This document shows positions 10,856 through 23,223 of a stretch of 64,000 nucleotides of DNA, one piece after another (the stretch's first letter is position 1; the number at the start of each line of letters is the position of its first letter). The DNA comes from Nocardioides caeni (GTDB lineage Bacteria > Actinomycetota > Actinomycetes > Propionibacteriales > Nocardioidaceae). A program made the position numbers and the translations under genes. The stretch spans positions 40,301-104,300 of the forward strand of contig NZ_STGW01000002.1 in assembly GCF_004912195.1 (NCBI RefSeq). The letters run 5' to 3'. Below the pieces are notes generated by a model, which saw nothing but the letters and a program-made list of their open reading frames with translations, was not told where the DNA came from and did no database searches.

Positions 10856-10957
10856 GCCGCCACCGTGACACCGTCACGCCGGCGACAGCGGTGGAGCCGA
10901 CAGCACCTGTGCAGACCCGTTGTCCGACCGCCGGCCTGTGGACGGCACCCGGCAGGC

Positions 10958-11872
10958 TCAGGGAGCGGTGGGCACGGTGGGAGCCGACAGCGGCGCCACG
11001 CAGATCGCGAGCATCCCCGGCCCGACGTGCGCGCCGAGCACGCCACCCAGCTCCACGCAACGCACCGCCGGCTCCTCTGCGGCAACGACGGCCGATCCGG
11101 CAAGCCGCTCCCCGAACGCTTCGGTCAACCGCTCCGCCATCGCAGCGGCCCGGTCCGGAGCCGTCAGGTGGGCGACGCACACCTCGACCGCACCGTCTCC
11201 CGACGCCTCCATCGCGAGCGCCTCGAGTCGGGCGATCGCCTTCGCTGCCGTCCGCACCTTGGCCTGCGGAGCCACGACGCCGTCGACGATGCCGAGCAGG
11301 GGCTTCACGGCCAGGGCGCCCCCGAAGACGGCGGCCGCCGCCCCGACCCGACCACCGCGGCGAAGGTACTCGAGCGTGTCGACGTAGAACAGCGACGTGG
11401 ACGCCGCCGCCCGAGCCCGGGCTGCCTCGGCCGCAGCGGCCGTGTCGCCGCCTTGCGCGAGCACGGCGAGGGCCGACTCGACGGCATAGCCGCCCGCCAC
11501 GCCGACCTGCCGCGTGTCGACGCAGGTGACCGGCACTCCCGCGTCGCGGGAGGCCACCAGCGCCGACTCGTAGGTGCCGCTCATCTCGGCCGACAGGTGC
11601 ACCGAGAGGATCTCGGTCACCCCGTCGGCCGCCAGTCGCTCATAGAGCTCGGCGAACACCGCCGGAGCAGGGCGCGACGTGCTGACGGCACGCTTGCCCT
11701 TCAGCGCCGCCGCCACCTGGTCGGGCGTCGCCTCCGGCGCGCCCTCGTCGAAGACCTCGTCATCGATCACCACCTGGAGGGGCACCACCACGACGTCCGC
11801 CAGCGCCTCGACCTCCGGACGCAGCAGCGCTGTCGAGTCGGTGACGAGGGCGACCCTCCTGACCGCAGCCAT
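10958..11872 (-). CDS. DegV family fatty-acid-binding protein
   Basis: A 304-residue DegV protein: N-terminal VALVTDSTALL with the usual Asp-Ser-Thr, then STSRPAPAVF, LSAEMSGTYESA and the YLRRGGRVG motif near the middle, ending with GGVLGAHVGPGMLAI. These residues line the fatty-acid pocket of the fold. In Gram-positive bacteria DegV/FakB proteins present fatty acids to the kinase FakA; no fakA-like gene is in the window. It lies between leuS and comEA on the same strand, and a REP-like repeat separates it from leuS. Confidence 0.92.
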   Translation of the reverse strand: MAAVRRVALVTDSTALLRPEVEALADVVVVPLQVVIDDEVFDEGAPEATPDQVAAALKGKRAVSTSRPAPAVFAELYERLAADGVTEILSVHLSAEMSGTYESALVASRDAGVPVTCVDTRQVGVAGGYAVESALAVLAQGGDTAAAAEAARARAAASTSLFYVDTLEYLRRGGRVGAAAAVFGGALAVKPLLGIVDGVVAPQAKVRTAAKAIARLEALAMEASGDGAVEVCVAHLTAPDRAAAMAERLTEAFGERLAGSAVVAAEEPAVRCVELGGVLGAHVGPGMLAICVAPLSAPTVPTAP

Positions 11873-11899
11873 GGCTACCGTCCGCCCTCGAGCTCACCT

Positions 11900-11938
11900 G
11901 GTTTCGAGGCCACTCGCTCGTCCCTCGCTCGCGGCACC

Positions 11939-11944
<6 letters not shown>
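11900..11944. repeat. REP-like palindromic repeat overlapping the leuS stop codon
   Basis: On the minus strand this 45-base unit starts GGTTGAGGTGCC and ends GGCCTCGAAACC, an imperfect palindrome. The TGA inside its first six bases is the stop codon of leuS. Related units with the same ends occur at 46413-46454, 48973-49012 and 53467-53506. Confidence 0.7.
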
Positions 11945-14419
<2,475 letters not shown>

Positions 14420-14449
14420 GGCCAGATGATAGTTGCCGCCGATGAGCGC

Positions 14450-16231
14450 TCAGGCGGTGGCCTCGCCCGTCTGCACGGCCCACAGCGCCGCATAGGAGCC
14501 GCGCTGCGCGACCAGCTCGTCATGGGTCCCGGCCTCGATGACCCGTCCGGCGTCCAGCACCCAGATCCGGTGGGGGTGGCGCACCGTCGACAGGCGGTGG
14601 GCGACGACGAGGGTCGTGCACCGCTCCCCCGCCCGCCGCAGCGAGGACTGGATCGCCGCCTCGGTCTCGTTGTCGACCGCGCTGGTCGCCTCGTCGAGCA
14701 CCAGGAGGGCCGGATCCCGCAGCAGGGCGCGGGCCAGCGCGATCCGCTGGCGCTGACCGCCGGACAGCGTGACGCCGCGCTCCCCGACCCATGTCCCGTA
14801 GCCCTCCGGCAGGCTCGCTACGAAGTCGGCGATCGCCGCCGCCTCGGCGGCCGCCTCGATGTCGGCCTGCGACGCGTCGGGACGGCCGTAGGCGATGTTG
14901 TCGGCGATCGAGCCCGAGAAGAGGTAGATGTCCTGGGCGACGTATCCGACAGACCCACGGAGCGAGTCCCAGTCGAGCTCGCGGACGTCGGTGCCGTCGA
15001 GCAGCACCTCGCCGGAGCGTGGGTCGTCGAAGCGCAGCACCAGCCGCAGCAGGCTGGACTTGCCGGCACCGGTGCTGCCGACGATCGCGTGGGTCTCACC
15101 GGCGGGGATGACCATGTCGATCCCGTGGAGTACGTCGGGCCCGTCGGCGTAACCCGCCCGGACTCCGCGCAGCTCGACCCGGCCACCGACCGGCTTGTCG
15201 AGCCGGGCCGTCCCTGCCGGCACCGCGACCGGCACCGCGAGGAGGGCGAGGATGCGGACGGTCGAGGCGCGACCGCGCTGGTAGAGGTCGAGGACCTCGG
15301 CGACGTCCGTGAGCGGCCAGAGCAGTCGCTGGGTCATGAAGACCAGCACCGAGTAGAGACCGAGCTCGAGGTCACCGTCGAGCGTCTGCCACCCGCCGAG
15401 GAGCAGTGTGCAGGTGAAGCCCGCGAGGATCGCCATGCGGACCAGCGGGACGAACGCGGCCGAGGAGCGGATGGCGGTCAGGTTGGCCTGCCGATAGGCG
15501 ATCGAGAAGCCGGCGATGCGGTCCCGCTCGCGATCCTCGGCCGTGAACGACTTGATGGTCGCGATGCCGGAGAGGTTGGCACTCAGCGCACCGGACAGGT
15601 CGGCGACCCGCTCGCGGACGTCGTCGTAGAGCGGCTCGAGGCGACGCTGGAACACCAACGATCCGATCACGATCAGCGGGATCGGCAGGAAGGCATAGAG
15701 CGTCAGCTGCCACGACGCGACCGCGAAGACCGCCCCCACGAGGACGACGTTGAGGACGGTCTGGAGGATCGCGGGGAAGCCGACATCGAGGAGCCGCTCG
15801 AGCTGGTTGACGTCGTCGTTGAGCGTCGCCAGCGTGGTGCCCTGGGGCCGGGTCTCGTGCCACCCGAGATCGAGGTGCTGGGCGTGGTCGTAGGCCTCGA
15901 CCCGCAGGTCGTGCTCGATGCCCTGTGCCAGTCCGCGCCACAGCACGCCGGCGGCGTACTCCGACGCGGACTCGATGATCCACACCACCACGTTGATCGC
16001 GGCCAGCCAGCCGAGCTGGGCATAGCGTGACTCGACGCCGAGCACGTCGCCGATGAAGGAGTCGGAGCCTCGCACCACGACGTCGACGGCGGCGCCGATG
16101 AGCAGCTCCGGCACGACGTCGGCGACCTTGTTGAGCGTCGACATCGCCACGGCGAGGACGAACCGCCCGCGATAGCGGCGGTGCCGCTCCCAGAGCGCGC
16201 GGAGGGGACGGGTGGTGGGGTCGGCGGACAA
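14450..16231 (-). CDS. ABC exporter, fused membrane and ATPase domains
   Basis: A 593-residue half-transporter. Six predicted spans occupy about residues 15-320 (for example AILAGFTCTLLLGGW), and the ATPase follows with Walker A GSTGAGKSS near residue 385, the Q-loop YVAQDIYLF, the signature LSGGQRQR, Walker B LLVLDEATSAVD and the H-loop in VVAHRL. Proteins of this MsbA/MDR type export lipids, peptides or drugs as dimers. The start is TTG with GGAGGAG about seven bases before it. It is a single gene, divergent from the SDR gene; no partner half is nearby, so a homodimer is likely. The substrate is unknown. Confidence 0.93.
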   Translation of the reverse strand: MSADPTTRPLRALWERHRRYRGRFVLAVAMSTLNKVADVVPELLIGAAVDVVVRGSDSFIGDVLGVESRYAQLGWLAAINVVVWIIESASEYAAGVLWRGLAQGIEHDLRVEAYDHAQHLDLGWHETRPQGTTLATLNDDVNQLERLLDVGFPAILQTVLNVVLVGAVFAVASWQLTLYAFLPIPLIVIGSLVFQRRLEPLYDDVRERVADLSGALSANLSGIATIKSFTAEDRERDRIAGFSIAYRQANLTAIRSSAAFVPLVRMAILAGFTCTLLLGGWQTLDGDLELGLYSVLVFMTQRLLWPLTDVAEVLDLYQRGRASTVRILALLAVPVAVPAGTARLDKPVGGRVELRGVRAGYADGPDVLHGIDMVIPAGETHAIVGSTGAGKSSLLRLVLRFDDPRSGEVLLDGTDVRELDWDSLRGSVGYVAQDIYLFSGSIADNIAYGRPDASQADIEAAAEAAAIADFVASLPEGYGTWVGERGVTLSGGQRQRIALARALLRDPALLVLDEATSAVDNETEAAIQSSLRRAGERCTTLVVAHRLSTVRHPHRIWVLDAGRVIEAGTHDELVAQRGSYAALWAVQTGEATA

Positions 16232-16306
16232 CCGGGCTCCTCCAGACGAACGGAAACTAAGGCAACCCTATGTCTCGCGGGTCCCCCGACCCGCGACGCC
16301 CCCCTG

Positions 16307-16322
16307 AGAGATCGCGATCTCT
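16307..16322. promoter_or_regulatory. Perfect 16-bp palindrome, candidate operator
   Basis: AGAGATCGCGATCTCT reads the same on both strands. It lies in the divergent region between the ABC exporter and the SDR gene, just upstream of the proposed SDR -35 box. A dimeric repressor (TetR or GntR type) could bind here; no such regulator gene is adjacent. Confidence 0.45.
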
Positions 16323-16336
16323 TATCCAAGCGAGCG

Positions 16337-16365
16337 TTCGGAATCTGGCTTGCCTCCGCTACGGT
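16337..16365 (+). promoter_or_regulatory. Promoter of a leaderless SDR transcript
   Basis: TTCGGA at 16337-16342 and TACGGT at 16360-16365 are 17 bases apart, and only six bases separate the -10 from the ATG at 16372. There is no Shine-Dalgarno sequence. This places the likely transcription start at or next to the start codon. Confidence 0.6.
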
Positions 16366-16371
16366 GCCTCC

Positions 16372-17151
16372 ATGACTGCCACGGACTCCCGCGACCTGTT
16401 CGACCTGTTCCGCCTCGACGGCAAGGTCGCCGTCGTCACGGGCGCCAGCTCGGGCCTCGGCGTCGACTTCGCGCGCGCCCTGGCCGAGGCGGGCGCCGAC
16501 GTCGCCATCGGGGCGCGCCGGGTCGAGCGACTCACCGAAGCCGCCGCGCTCATCGAGGGCGCGGGCCGTCGCTCGCTGAGCGTCGCCACCGATGTCGCCG
16601 ACCCCGCCTCCTGCCAGGCGCTGGTCGACGCGGCCGTCGCCGAGTTCGGTCGGGTCGACATCCTCATCAACAACGCCGGGGTCGGGACCGCCGTACCGTC
16701 GACGCGGGAGACGCCGGAGCAGTTCCGCGACGTCATCGACATCAACCTCAACGGCAGCTACTGGATGGCCCAGGCCTGCGGCCGGATCATGCAACCGGGC
16801 TCGAGCATCATCAACATCTCCTCGGTCCTCGGGATCACGACCGCCGGTCTCCCCCAGGCCGCGTACGCCGCATCGAAGGCCGGCGTCATCGGCCTGACCC
16901 GCGACCTCGCCCAGCAGTGGACCGGCCGCAAGGGCATCCGCGTCAACGCGATCGCTCCCGGCTTCTTCACCTCCGAGATGACGGACAGCTACCCGCCGGG
17001 CTACCTCGAGCAGCAGCAGGACCGCATCCCCGCGGGCCGCAAGGGCGACCCGCGGGAGCTCGCGGCCACCGCCGTCTTCCTCGCCTCCGACGCGGCCGGC
17101 TACATCACCGGCCAGACCCTCGCCGTCGACGGCGGCATGACGATCGCGTGA
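16372..17151 (+). CDS. Short-chain dehydrogenase/reductase
   Basis: A 259-residue classical SDR. The NAD(P) site is VVTGASSGLG at residues 22-31, NNAG lies in the fourth strand, the catalytic Ser is in INISSVLG and the YAASK motif supplies Tyr and Lys; the C-terminus ends GQTLAVDGGMTIA. Enzymes like this oxidise or reduce a hydroxyl/keto group; the substrate is not evident, although similar proteins are often named gluconate or 3-oxoacyl-ACP reductases. The ATG at 16372 is fixed by a leaderless promoter; the frame extends further upstream without support. It is convergent with the PhoX gene. Confidence 0.93.
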   Translation: MTATDSRDLFDLFRLDGKVAVVTGASSGLGVDFARALAEAGADVAIGARRVERLTEAAALIEGAGRRSLSVATDVADPASCQALVDAAVAEFGRVDILINNAGVGTAVPSTRETPEQFRDVIDINLNGSYWMAQACGRIMQPGSSIINISSVLGITTAGLPQAAYAASKAGVIGLTRDLAQQWTGRKGIRVNAIAPGFFTSEMTDSYPPGYLEQQQDRIPAGRKGDPRELAATAVFLASDAAGYITGQTLAVDGGMTIA

Positions 17152-17163
17152 GGCCACCTCAGG

Positions 17164-17270
17164 TGGTCGAGGAGCCGCCGAGGAACGAGGCGGCGTCACG
17201 AGACCCCGGTGCGCACCTGCGTGAGGTGGCCCCGGGCATCTCGTGACGCTCGCTGGCGCTCGCGCCTCGA
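17164..17270. repeat. Two REP-like palindromic repeats in the SDR-phoX intergenic region
   Basis: The first unit begins GGTCGAGGAG and ends TCACGAGACC (17164-17206); the second (about 17228-17270) carries CTCGTGACGCTCGCTGGCGCTCGC and CTCGATGACC in roughly inverse order. Both have the Ser-Leu-rich palindromic look of the other REP-like units in the window and lie between two convergent genes, where they may act as transcript 3' ends. Confidence 0.5.
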
Positions 17271-17286
17271 TGACCTGGTGACGACC

Positions 17287-19350
17287 TCAGCGGTCGCGGT
17301 AGGCGACGACCACCGAGGGGCGCGGGAAGTCGTCGGTGTGCGGCCAGGTGCTGGCCGGCTCCTCGAACGTCGCGCCGGCGATCTCACCGGGGTGCTGGAC
17401 GGCGACGAAGAGCGACCGGTCGCGGTCGGCGATGAGCGGGCCGCACGCCTCGGCGCCCTTCGGCACGGTGCAGAACTGCTGCACCTGCCCCCGGTTCGCG
17501 CCGGCGACGGGCACCCGGAAGACCCCGTCGTTGCTCCCGAGCACGTTGCCGTCGGTCGAGATCCAGAGGTTGCCGAGGCTGTCGAACGCCACGTTGTCCG
17601 GGCAGCTGATCGGGCTCACCTTCGACTTGTCGAAACCGCCGAAGTAGCTCTCGGGCGCCTCGGGGTCACCGCACACCAGGAACAGGTCCCAGGTGAAGGT
17701 CCGCGCCGTGTGGTCCCGGCCGGTCGGGGTCATCTCGAGCACGTAGCCGTTGCGGTTGCCGCTGGCCGGGGTCAGCGGCGCGGCGAGGTTGGCCCGCACC
17801 ATCGACGACGAGAGCGGGTTGGCCTCGTCAACGGCCATCGACCCGCCCCGGTTGGAGTTGTTGGTCAACGCGGCATAGACCTTGCCGTTGACCGGGTTCG
17901 GCTCGACGTCCTCCGGGCGGTCCATCTTGGTCGGCGCGACCTTGTCCGCGGCCAGCCGGGTGAAGAGCAGTACGTCGGCCACGGACATGCCGTCGACGAA
18001 CGAGCGCTTGTCCGAGCACAGCGGGATCCACTCGCCCGTGCCGTCGTGGACGTCGTCCTCGAGACCGTCGCCGGTGAGGCGGGCGACGTAGAGCGTGCCC
18101 TCGGTGAGGAGCGTCTTGTTGTGCCGGCGAGCAGCCGCACCCTTGCGGTCGCTGAAGCGCTTGGCCGAGACGAACCGGTAGAGGTAGTCACCGCGCTCGT
18201 CGTCGCCCATGTAGGCGACGACCTTGCCGTTGCGGGCGACGGTGACGTTGGCGCCCTCGTGCTTGAAGCGGCCGAGCATCGTGTGCTTGACCGGGGTCGA
18301 GCGCGGCTCGAGCGGGTCGACCTCGACGACCCAGCCGAACCGGTGCGGCTCGTTGGGCTCCACGGACAGGTCGAAGCGCGGGTCGACCGTCCCCCAGCCG
18401 CGGGTGCCGGTGCCGGTGATCCCGTAGCGGGCGTAGGAGTCGGCGAGCTCGGCGGGAAACTCCGAGGCGCCCTTGTCGAAGTACTGGTTGAAGTTCTCCT
18501 CGCCCGAGAGCACCGTGCCCCATGGCGTCATGCCGCCGGCGCAGTTGTTGAGCGTGCCAAGCACGACACGGCCGGTCGGGTCGGCCGTCGTCTTCAGACG
18601 GTCATCGCCCGCGGCCGGACCCGTCACCTTGAACCGGGTGCGGATGTGGATGCGCCTGTTCTGCGGCGCCTTCTTGAGCTCCTGGCGCCGCCAGGAGCCC
18701 GGCGTGCTCGCCCGGGTGAGCCGGACGATCGACATGCCGTGGTTGACCATCGAGATCCGCTTGATCTCGTCGTCGGTGTAGACCCCGGCCGGGAACATCA
18801 GGTTCTCGTCGGTGTAGTCGTGGTTGACGACCAGCAGTGCCGCGTCGGCGCCGAGCGGCACGAAGCCGACGTAGTCGCAGTTGTAGCCGAACTGCTTCTC
18901 GGCGGCGGCAACACTCTGCCGGTAGGGGTCGAAGCGCGGCGCGCCCGAGACGACCGCGTCGCCCCAGCGCATCACGACCCGGTGGCCGAAGCCCGTGGCC
19001 GTGGTGAAGGCGTCCCGCTTGTTCGGCACCACCGGACGGAAGGGCGCCGTGCCCAGGACGCCCTTGCGGCGCAGGTCGCCGGCGAGCGGAGCGGCGGCGG
19101 CCTCCCCGGTCAGCACGCTGCCCACCACGAGGGCACCGGCTCCGGCCGCGCCACCCGCGAGAACGCCCCGACGCCCGACCGCCCGGGTGATCTCGTCGCG
19201 GATGTGAGCGTGGTCGGTCGGGTTGGGCTCGGGCTTGTCACAGGCGTTGCCGCAGCGGAAGAAGCAGGTGAGGTAGGAGCGCGAACCGTGCCGGTTGCCG
19301 TCCGGGACGACGGACAGGAGCGGGCGGTTGTCGGGGGCCACAGAGGTCAT
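17287..19350 (-). CDS. Tat-exported PhoX-type alkaline phosphatase (DUF839)
   Basis: A 687-residue PhoX family protein. The twin-arginine signal is unusually internal: GRRGVLAGGAAGAGALVVG lies near residues 58-76, after a hydrophilic N-terminus containing CFFRCGNACDKP. The mature part has the family features: a GHRVVMRWGDAV stretch near the start, NNCAGGMTPWGTVLSGEENFNQYF in the middle and SCPDNVAFDSLGNLWI towards the end. PhoX enzymes use Ca and Fe to release phosphate from organic esters outside the cell. No Pho box was recognised upstream. Confidence 0.9.
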   Translation of the reverse strand: MTSVAPDNRPLLSVVPDGNRHGSRSYLTCFFRCGNACDKPEPNPTDHAHIRDEITRAVGRRGVLAGGAAGAGALVVGSVLTGEAAAAPLAGDLRRKGVLGTAPFRPVVPNKRDAFTTATGFGHRVVMRWGDAVVSGAPRFDPYRQSVAAAEKQFGYNCDYVGFVPLGADAALLVVNHDYTDENLMFPAGVYTDDEIKRISMVNHGMSIVRLTRASTPGSWRRQELKKAPQNRRIHIRTRFKVTGPAAGDDRLKTTADPTGRVVLGTLNNCAGGMTPWGTVLSGEENFNQYFDKGASEFPAELADSYARYGITGTGTRGWGTVDPRFDLSVEPNEPHRFGWVVEVDPLEPRSTPVKHTMLGRFKHEGANVTVARNGKVVAYMGDDERGDYLYRFVSAKRFSDRKGAAARRHNKTLLTEGTLYVARLTGDGLEDDVHDGTGEWIPLCSDKRSFVDGMSVADVLLFTRLAADKVAPTKMDRPEDVEPNPVNGKVYAALTNNSNRGGSMAVDEANPLSSSMVRANLAAPLTPASGNRNGYVLEMTPTGRDHTARTFTWDLFLVCGDPEAPESYFGGFDKSKVSPISCPDNVAFDSLGNLWISTDGNVLGSNDGVFRVPVAGANRGQVQQFCTVPKGAEACGPLIADRDRSLFVAVQHPGEIAGATFEEPASTWPHTDDFPRPSVVVAYRDR

Positions 19351-19451
19351 GGCCGCAGCCGACCAGTGGCCGGTGAACCGCCACCGTCGACGAGGTGGAC
19401 CGCCGGTGAAGCGCGGGCGGAGCCTCGTCTACGTGGAGGGCTCAGCGAGGA

Positions 19452-19772
19452 TCAGGCCGGCACGTCGGTGATGTCGGCGTACTCCGGGTGCTTGGCGATC
19501 CACTTCGCCACGTAGGGGCAGTGCGGGATGATCCGCTTGCCCTCGGCCCGGACGTCGGCCAGGGCGAAGGCGACGAGCTCGCCGGCGATGCCGCGGCCGC
19601 CGTAGGACTCGTCGACCTCGGTGTGCACGAAGTCGACGTGGACGTCGTCGGGCAGCCGGTATTGCGTGAACCCGATGACCGCATCGTCCTTGTCGCGGTC
19701 ACGCACCTCATAGCGGTTGAGGTCCGGGGCGTGGACGTAGGTGATGCTCTCGGTCGAGGTCTCGTCGCTCAT
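19452..19772 (-). CDS. Small GNAT acetyltransferase, YjdJ type
   Basis: About 106 residues. VHTEVDESYGGRGIAGELVAFAL contains the shortened acetyl-CoA loop (GGRGIAG) of the single-domain YjdJ/DUF4442-neighbour GNAT family, and CPYVAKWIAKHPEY near the end is the typical C-terminal motif. These proteins may acetylate small molecules; no target is known. ATG 19772 (MSDETST) is preferred, with ATG 19781 also possible. It lies downstream of the katG terminator on the same strand and probably has its own promoter. Confidence 0.85.
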   Translation of the reverse strand: MSDETSTESITYVHAPDLNRYEVRDRDKDDAVIGFTQYRLPDDVHVDFVHTEVDESYGGRGIAGELVAFALADVRAEGKRIIPHCPYVAKWIAKHPEYADITDVPA

Positions 19773-19797
19773 GACATCCATCGTGCCGACCGGCGAC

Positions 19798-19839
19798 AAA
19801 AAAGCAACGGAGGCCGCCCCGGTCGGGACGGCCTCCCTT
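19798..19839 (-). terminator. Intrinsic terminator after katG
   Basis: On the minus strand GGAGGCCGTCCC pairs with GGGGCGGCCTCC (one G.U pair) around ACC-type loop bases and is followed by GTTGCTTTTTTG. It lies 20 bases after the katG stop. Confidence 0.88.
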
Positions 19840-19858
19840 TGCTGGCTGACGCTGGAGG

Positions 19859-22090
<2,232 letters not shown>

Positions 22091-22522
22091 TCAGGTGCGG
22101 ACGGAACATTCGGAGCAGGTGCCCCAATAGATGACCTCGGCCTCGTCGACGACGAAGCCGCGGGAGTCTGATGCGGTGAGGCAGGGCGTGTGACCGACAG
22201 CGCAGTCGACGTCGGCGATCGAGCCGCAGGACCGGCACACCACGTGGTGGTGGTTGTCGCCGGTGCGCGTCTCGTAGCGGGCCACGGATCCGGCCGGCTT
22301 GATGCTGCGCACCAGACCGGCTGTGGTCAGCGTGTGCAGCGAGTCGTAGACGGCCTGGTGGGAGACCTCGGGCAGGATGCCACGTGCCACAGCGATCACC
22401 GTCTCGGTGTCGGCGTGGGGGTGGGCGTGGACGGCTTCGAGGACGGCGAGCCGGGGCCGCGTCACCCGCAGCGCGACGTCGCGCAACTGCTGGGAGAAGT
22501 CGGGGTTGCTCACGACGCCCAT
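22091..22522 (-). CDS. furA: Fur-family peroxide/iron regulator FurA
   Basis: A 143-residue Fur protein. The winged helix contains VSHQAVYDSLHTLTTAGLV, and the metal and dimerisation part has NHHHVVCRSCGSIADVDC with a Cys pair and a second Cys pair in WGTCSECS near the C-terminus. In mycobacteria and streptomycetes FurA/CatR represses its own operon with katG and is released by peroxide. The same order, a 24-base gap and a palindromic operator just upstream support this role. No Shine-Dalgarno sequence is seen before the ATG, so the mRNA may be leaderless. Confidence 0.95.
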   Translation of the reverse strand: MGVVSNPDFSQQLRDVALRVTRPRLAVLEAVHAHPHADTETVIAVARGILPEVSHQAVYDSLHTLTTAGLVRSIKPAGSVARYETRTGDNHHHVVCRSCGSIADVDCAVGHTPCLTASDSRGFVVDEAEVIYWGTCSECSVRT

Positions 22523-22531
22523 CTTGCCATC

Positions 22532-22552
22532 TTTCTTGAACTAGTCAAGAAA
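22532..22552. promoter_or_regulatory. FurA-type operator upstream of furA-katG
   Basis: TTTCTTGA and TCAAGAAA are perfect 8-base arms around ACTAG, starting 10 bases before the furA ATG. Its TCTTGA-type half-sites resemble the AT-rich FurA/CatR boxes of mycobacteria and streptomycetes, and it is an AT-rich island in GC-rich DNA. Autoregulation by FurA is the likely function. Confidence 0.75.
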
Positions 22553-22619
22553 CGGCGCGCCGAGGCCCCCGACCGACCTCGCGGGCGGGCGCGAGGTGCG
22601 ACGCCACTACGGTCCTCCC

Positions 22620-23219
22620 ATGGCACACCAGATGCGGGTCCGCCGCACCCTCGCCCGCAGCCTCCTGCGCCTGACCCGCTGGCGCTTGGTCGGCGAGGTC
22701 CCACCCTCGGGCGGCATCTTGGTCGGCGCTCCGCACACCTCGCAGTGGGACTGGCTGGTGATGTTGATGATCGCCTGGGCCAACGGCGCGCGTCCGCGCG
22801 TGCTCATCGCCGCCCACTACTTCGACGGCATGCTCGGCCCGGTGCTGCGACGCACCGGCGGCGTGCCGCTCGACCGTTCGAGCCCGGGGGCCACCATTCG
22901 CGCACTGCTCCAGGCAGCCGCAGCGGACCCGAGCTTCCAGCTGGTGATCGCCGCCGAGGGCACCCGGAGCAAGGGCGAGTTCTGGAAGGCGGGCTTCTAC
23001 CGGATCTCCCAGCAGACGAAGCTCCCCATCACGTTGGGCTTCGTCGACGGCCCCACCCGCACACTGGGCATGGGCCCGACCTTCCATCCCAGCGGCGATG
23101 TCGTGGCCGACATGGACCTCGTGCGAGCCTTCTACGCCGACAAGCACGGCATCCGCCCGGAGAACCGCACCGAGCCTCGACTGCGCGAGGAGGAGACCGG
23201 GCTGCCCCCGGTGGACTGA
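22620..23219 (+). CDS. PlsC-like 1-acyl-glycerol-phosphate acyltransferase
   Basis: A 199-residue acyltransferase of the PlsC superfamily. The catalytic HX4D motif is HTSQWD (H39, D44), and EGTRSKGEFWKAGFY matches the phosphate-binding EGTRS block. Such enzymes transfer acyl chains to lysophosphatidate or related acceptors at the membrane; the small size and lack of a clear membrane span are like the YihG/TagF-adjacent short members. TACGGT at 22608-22613, six bases before the ATG, indicates a leaderless transcript that diverges from furA. It ends five bases before the convergent katE. Confidence 0.85.
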   Translation: MAHQMRVRRTLARSLLRLTRWRLVGEVPPSGGILVGAPHTSQWDWLVMLMIAWANGARPRVLIAAHYFDGMLGPVLRRTGGVPLDRSSPGATIRALLQAAAADPSFQLVIAAEGTRSKGEFWKAGFYRISQQTKLPITLGFVDGPTRTLGMGPTFHPSGDVVADMDLVRAFYADKHGIRPENRTEPRLREEETGLPPVD

Positions 23220-23223
23220 CTCG

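Noticed and set aside
16256..16274. A possible IdeR/DmdR iron box before the ABC exporter
   Set aside because: Only about 13 of 19 positions agree with the consensus and the palindrome is broken, so it was not listed as a site.
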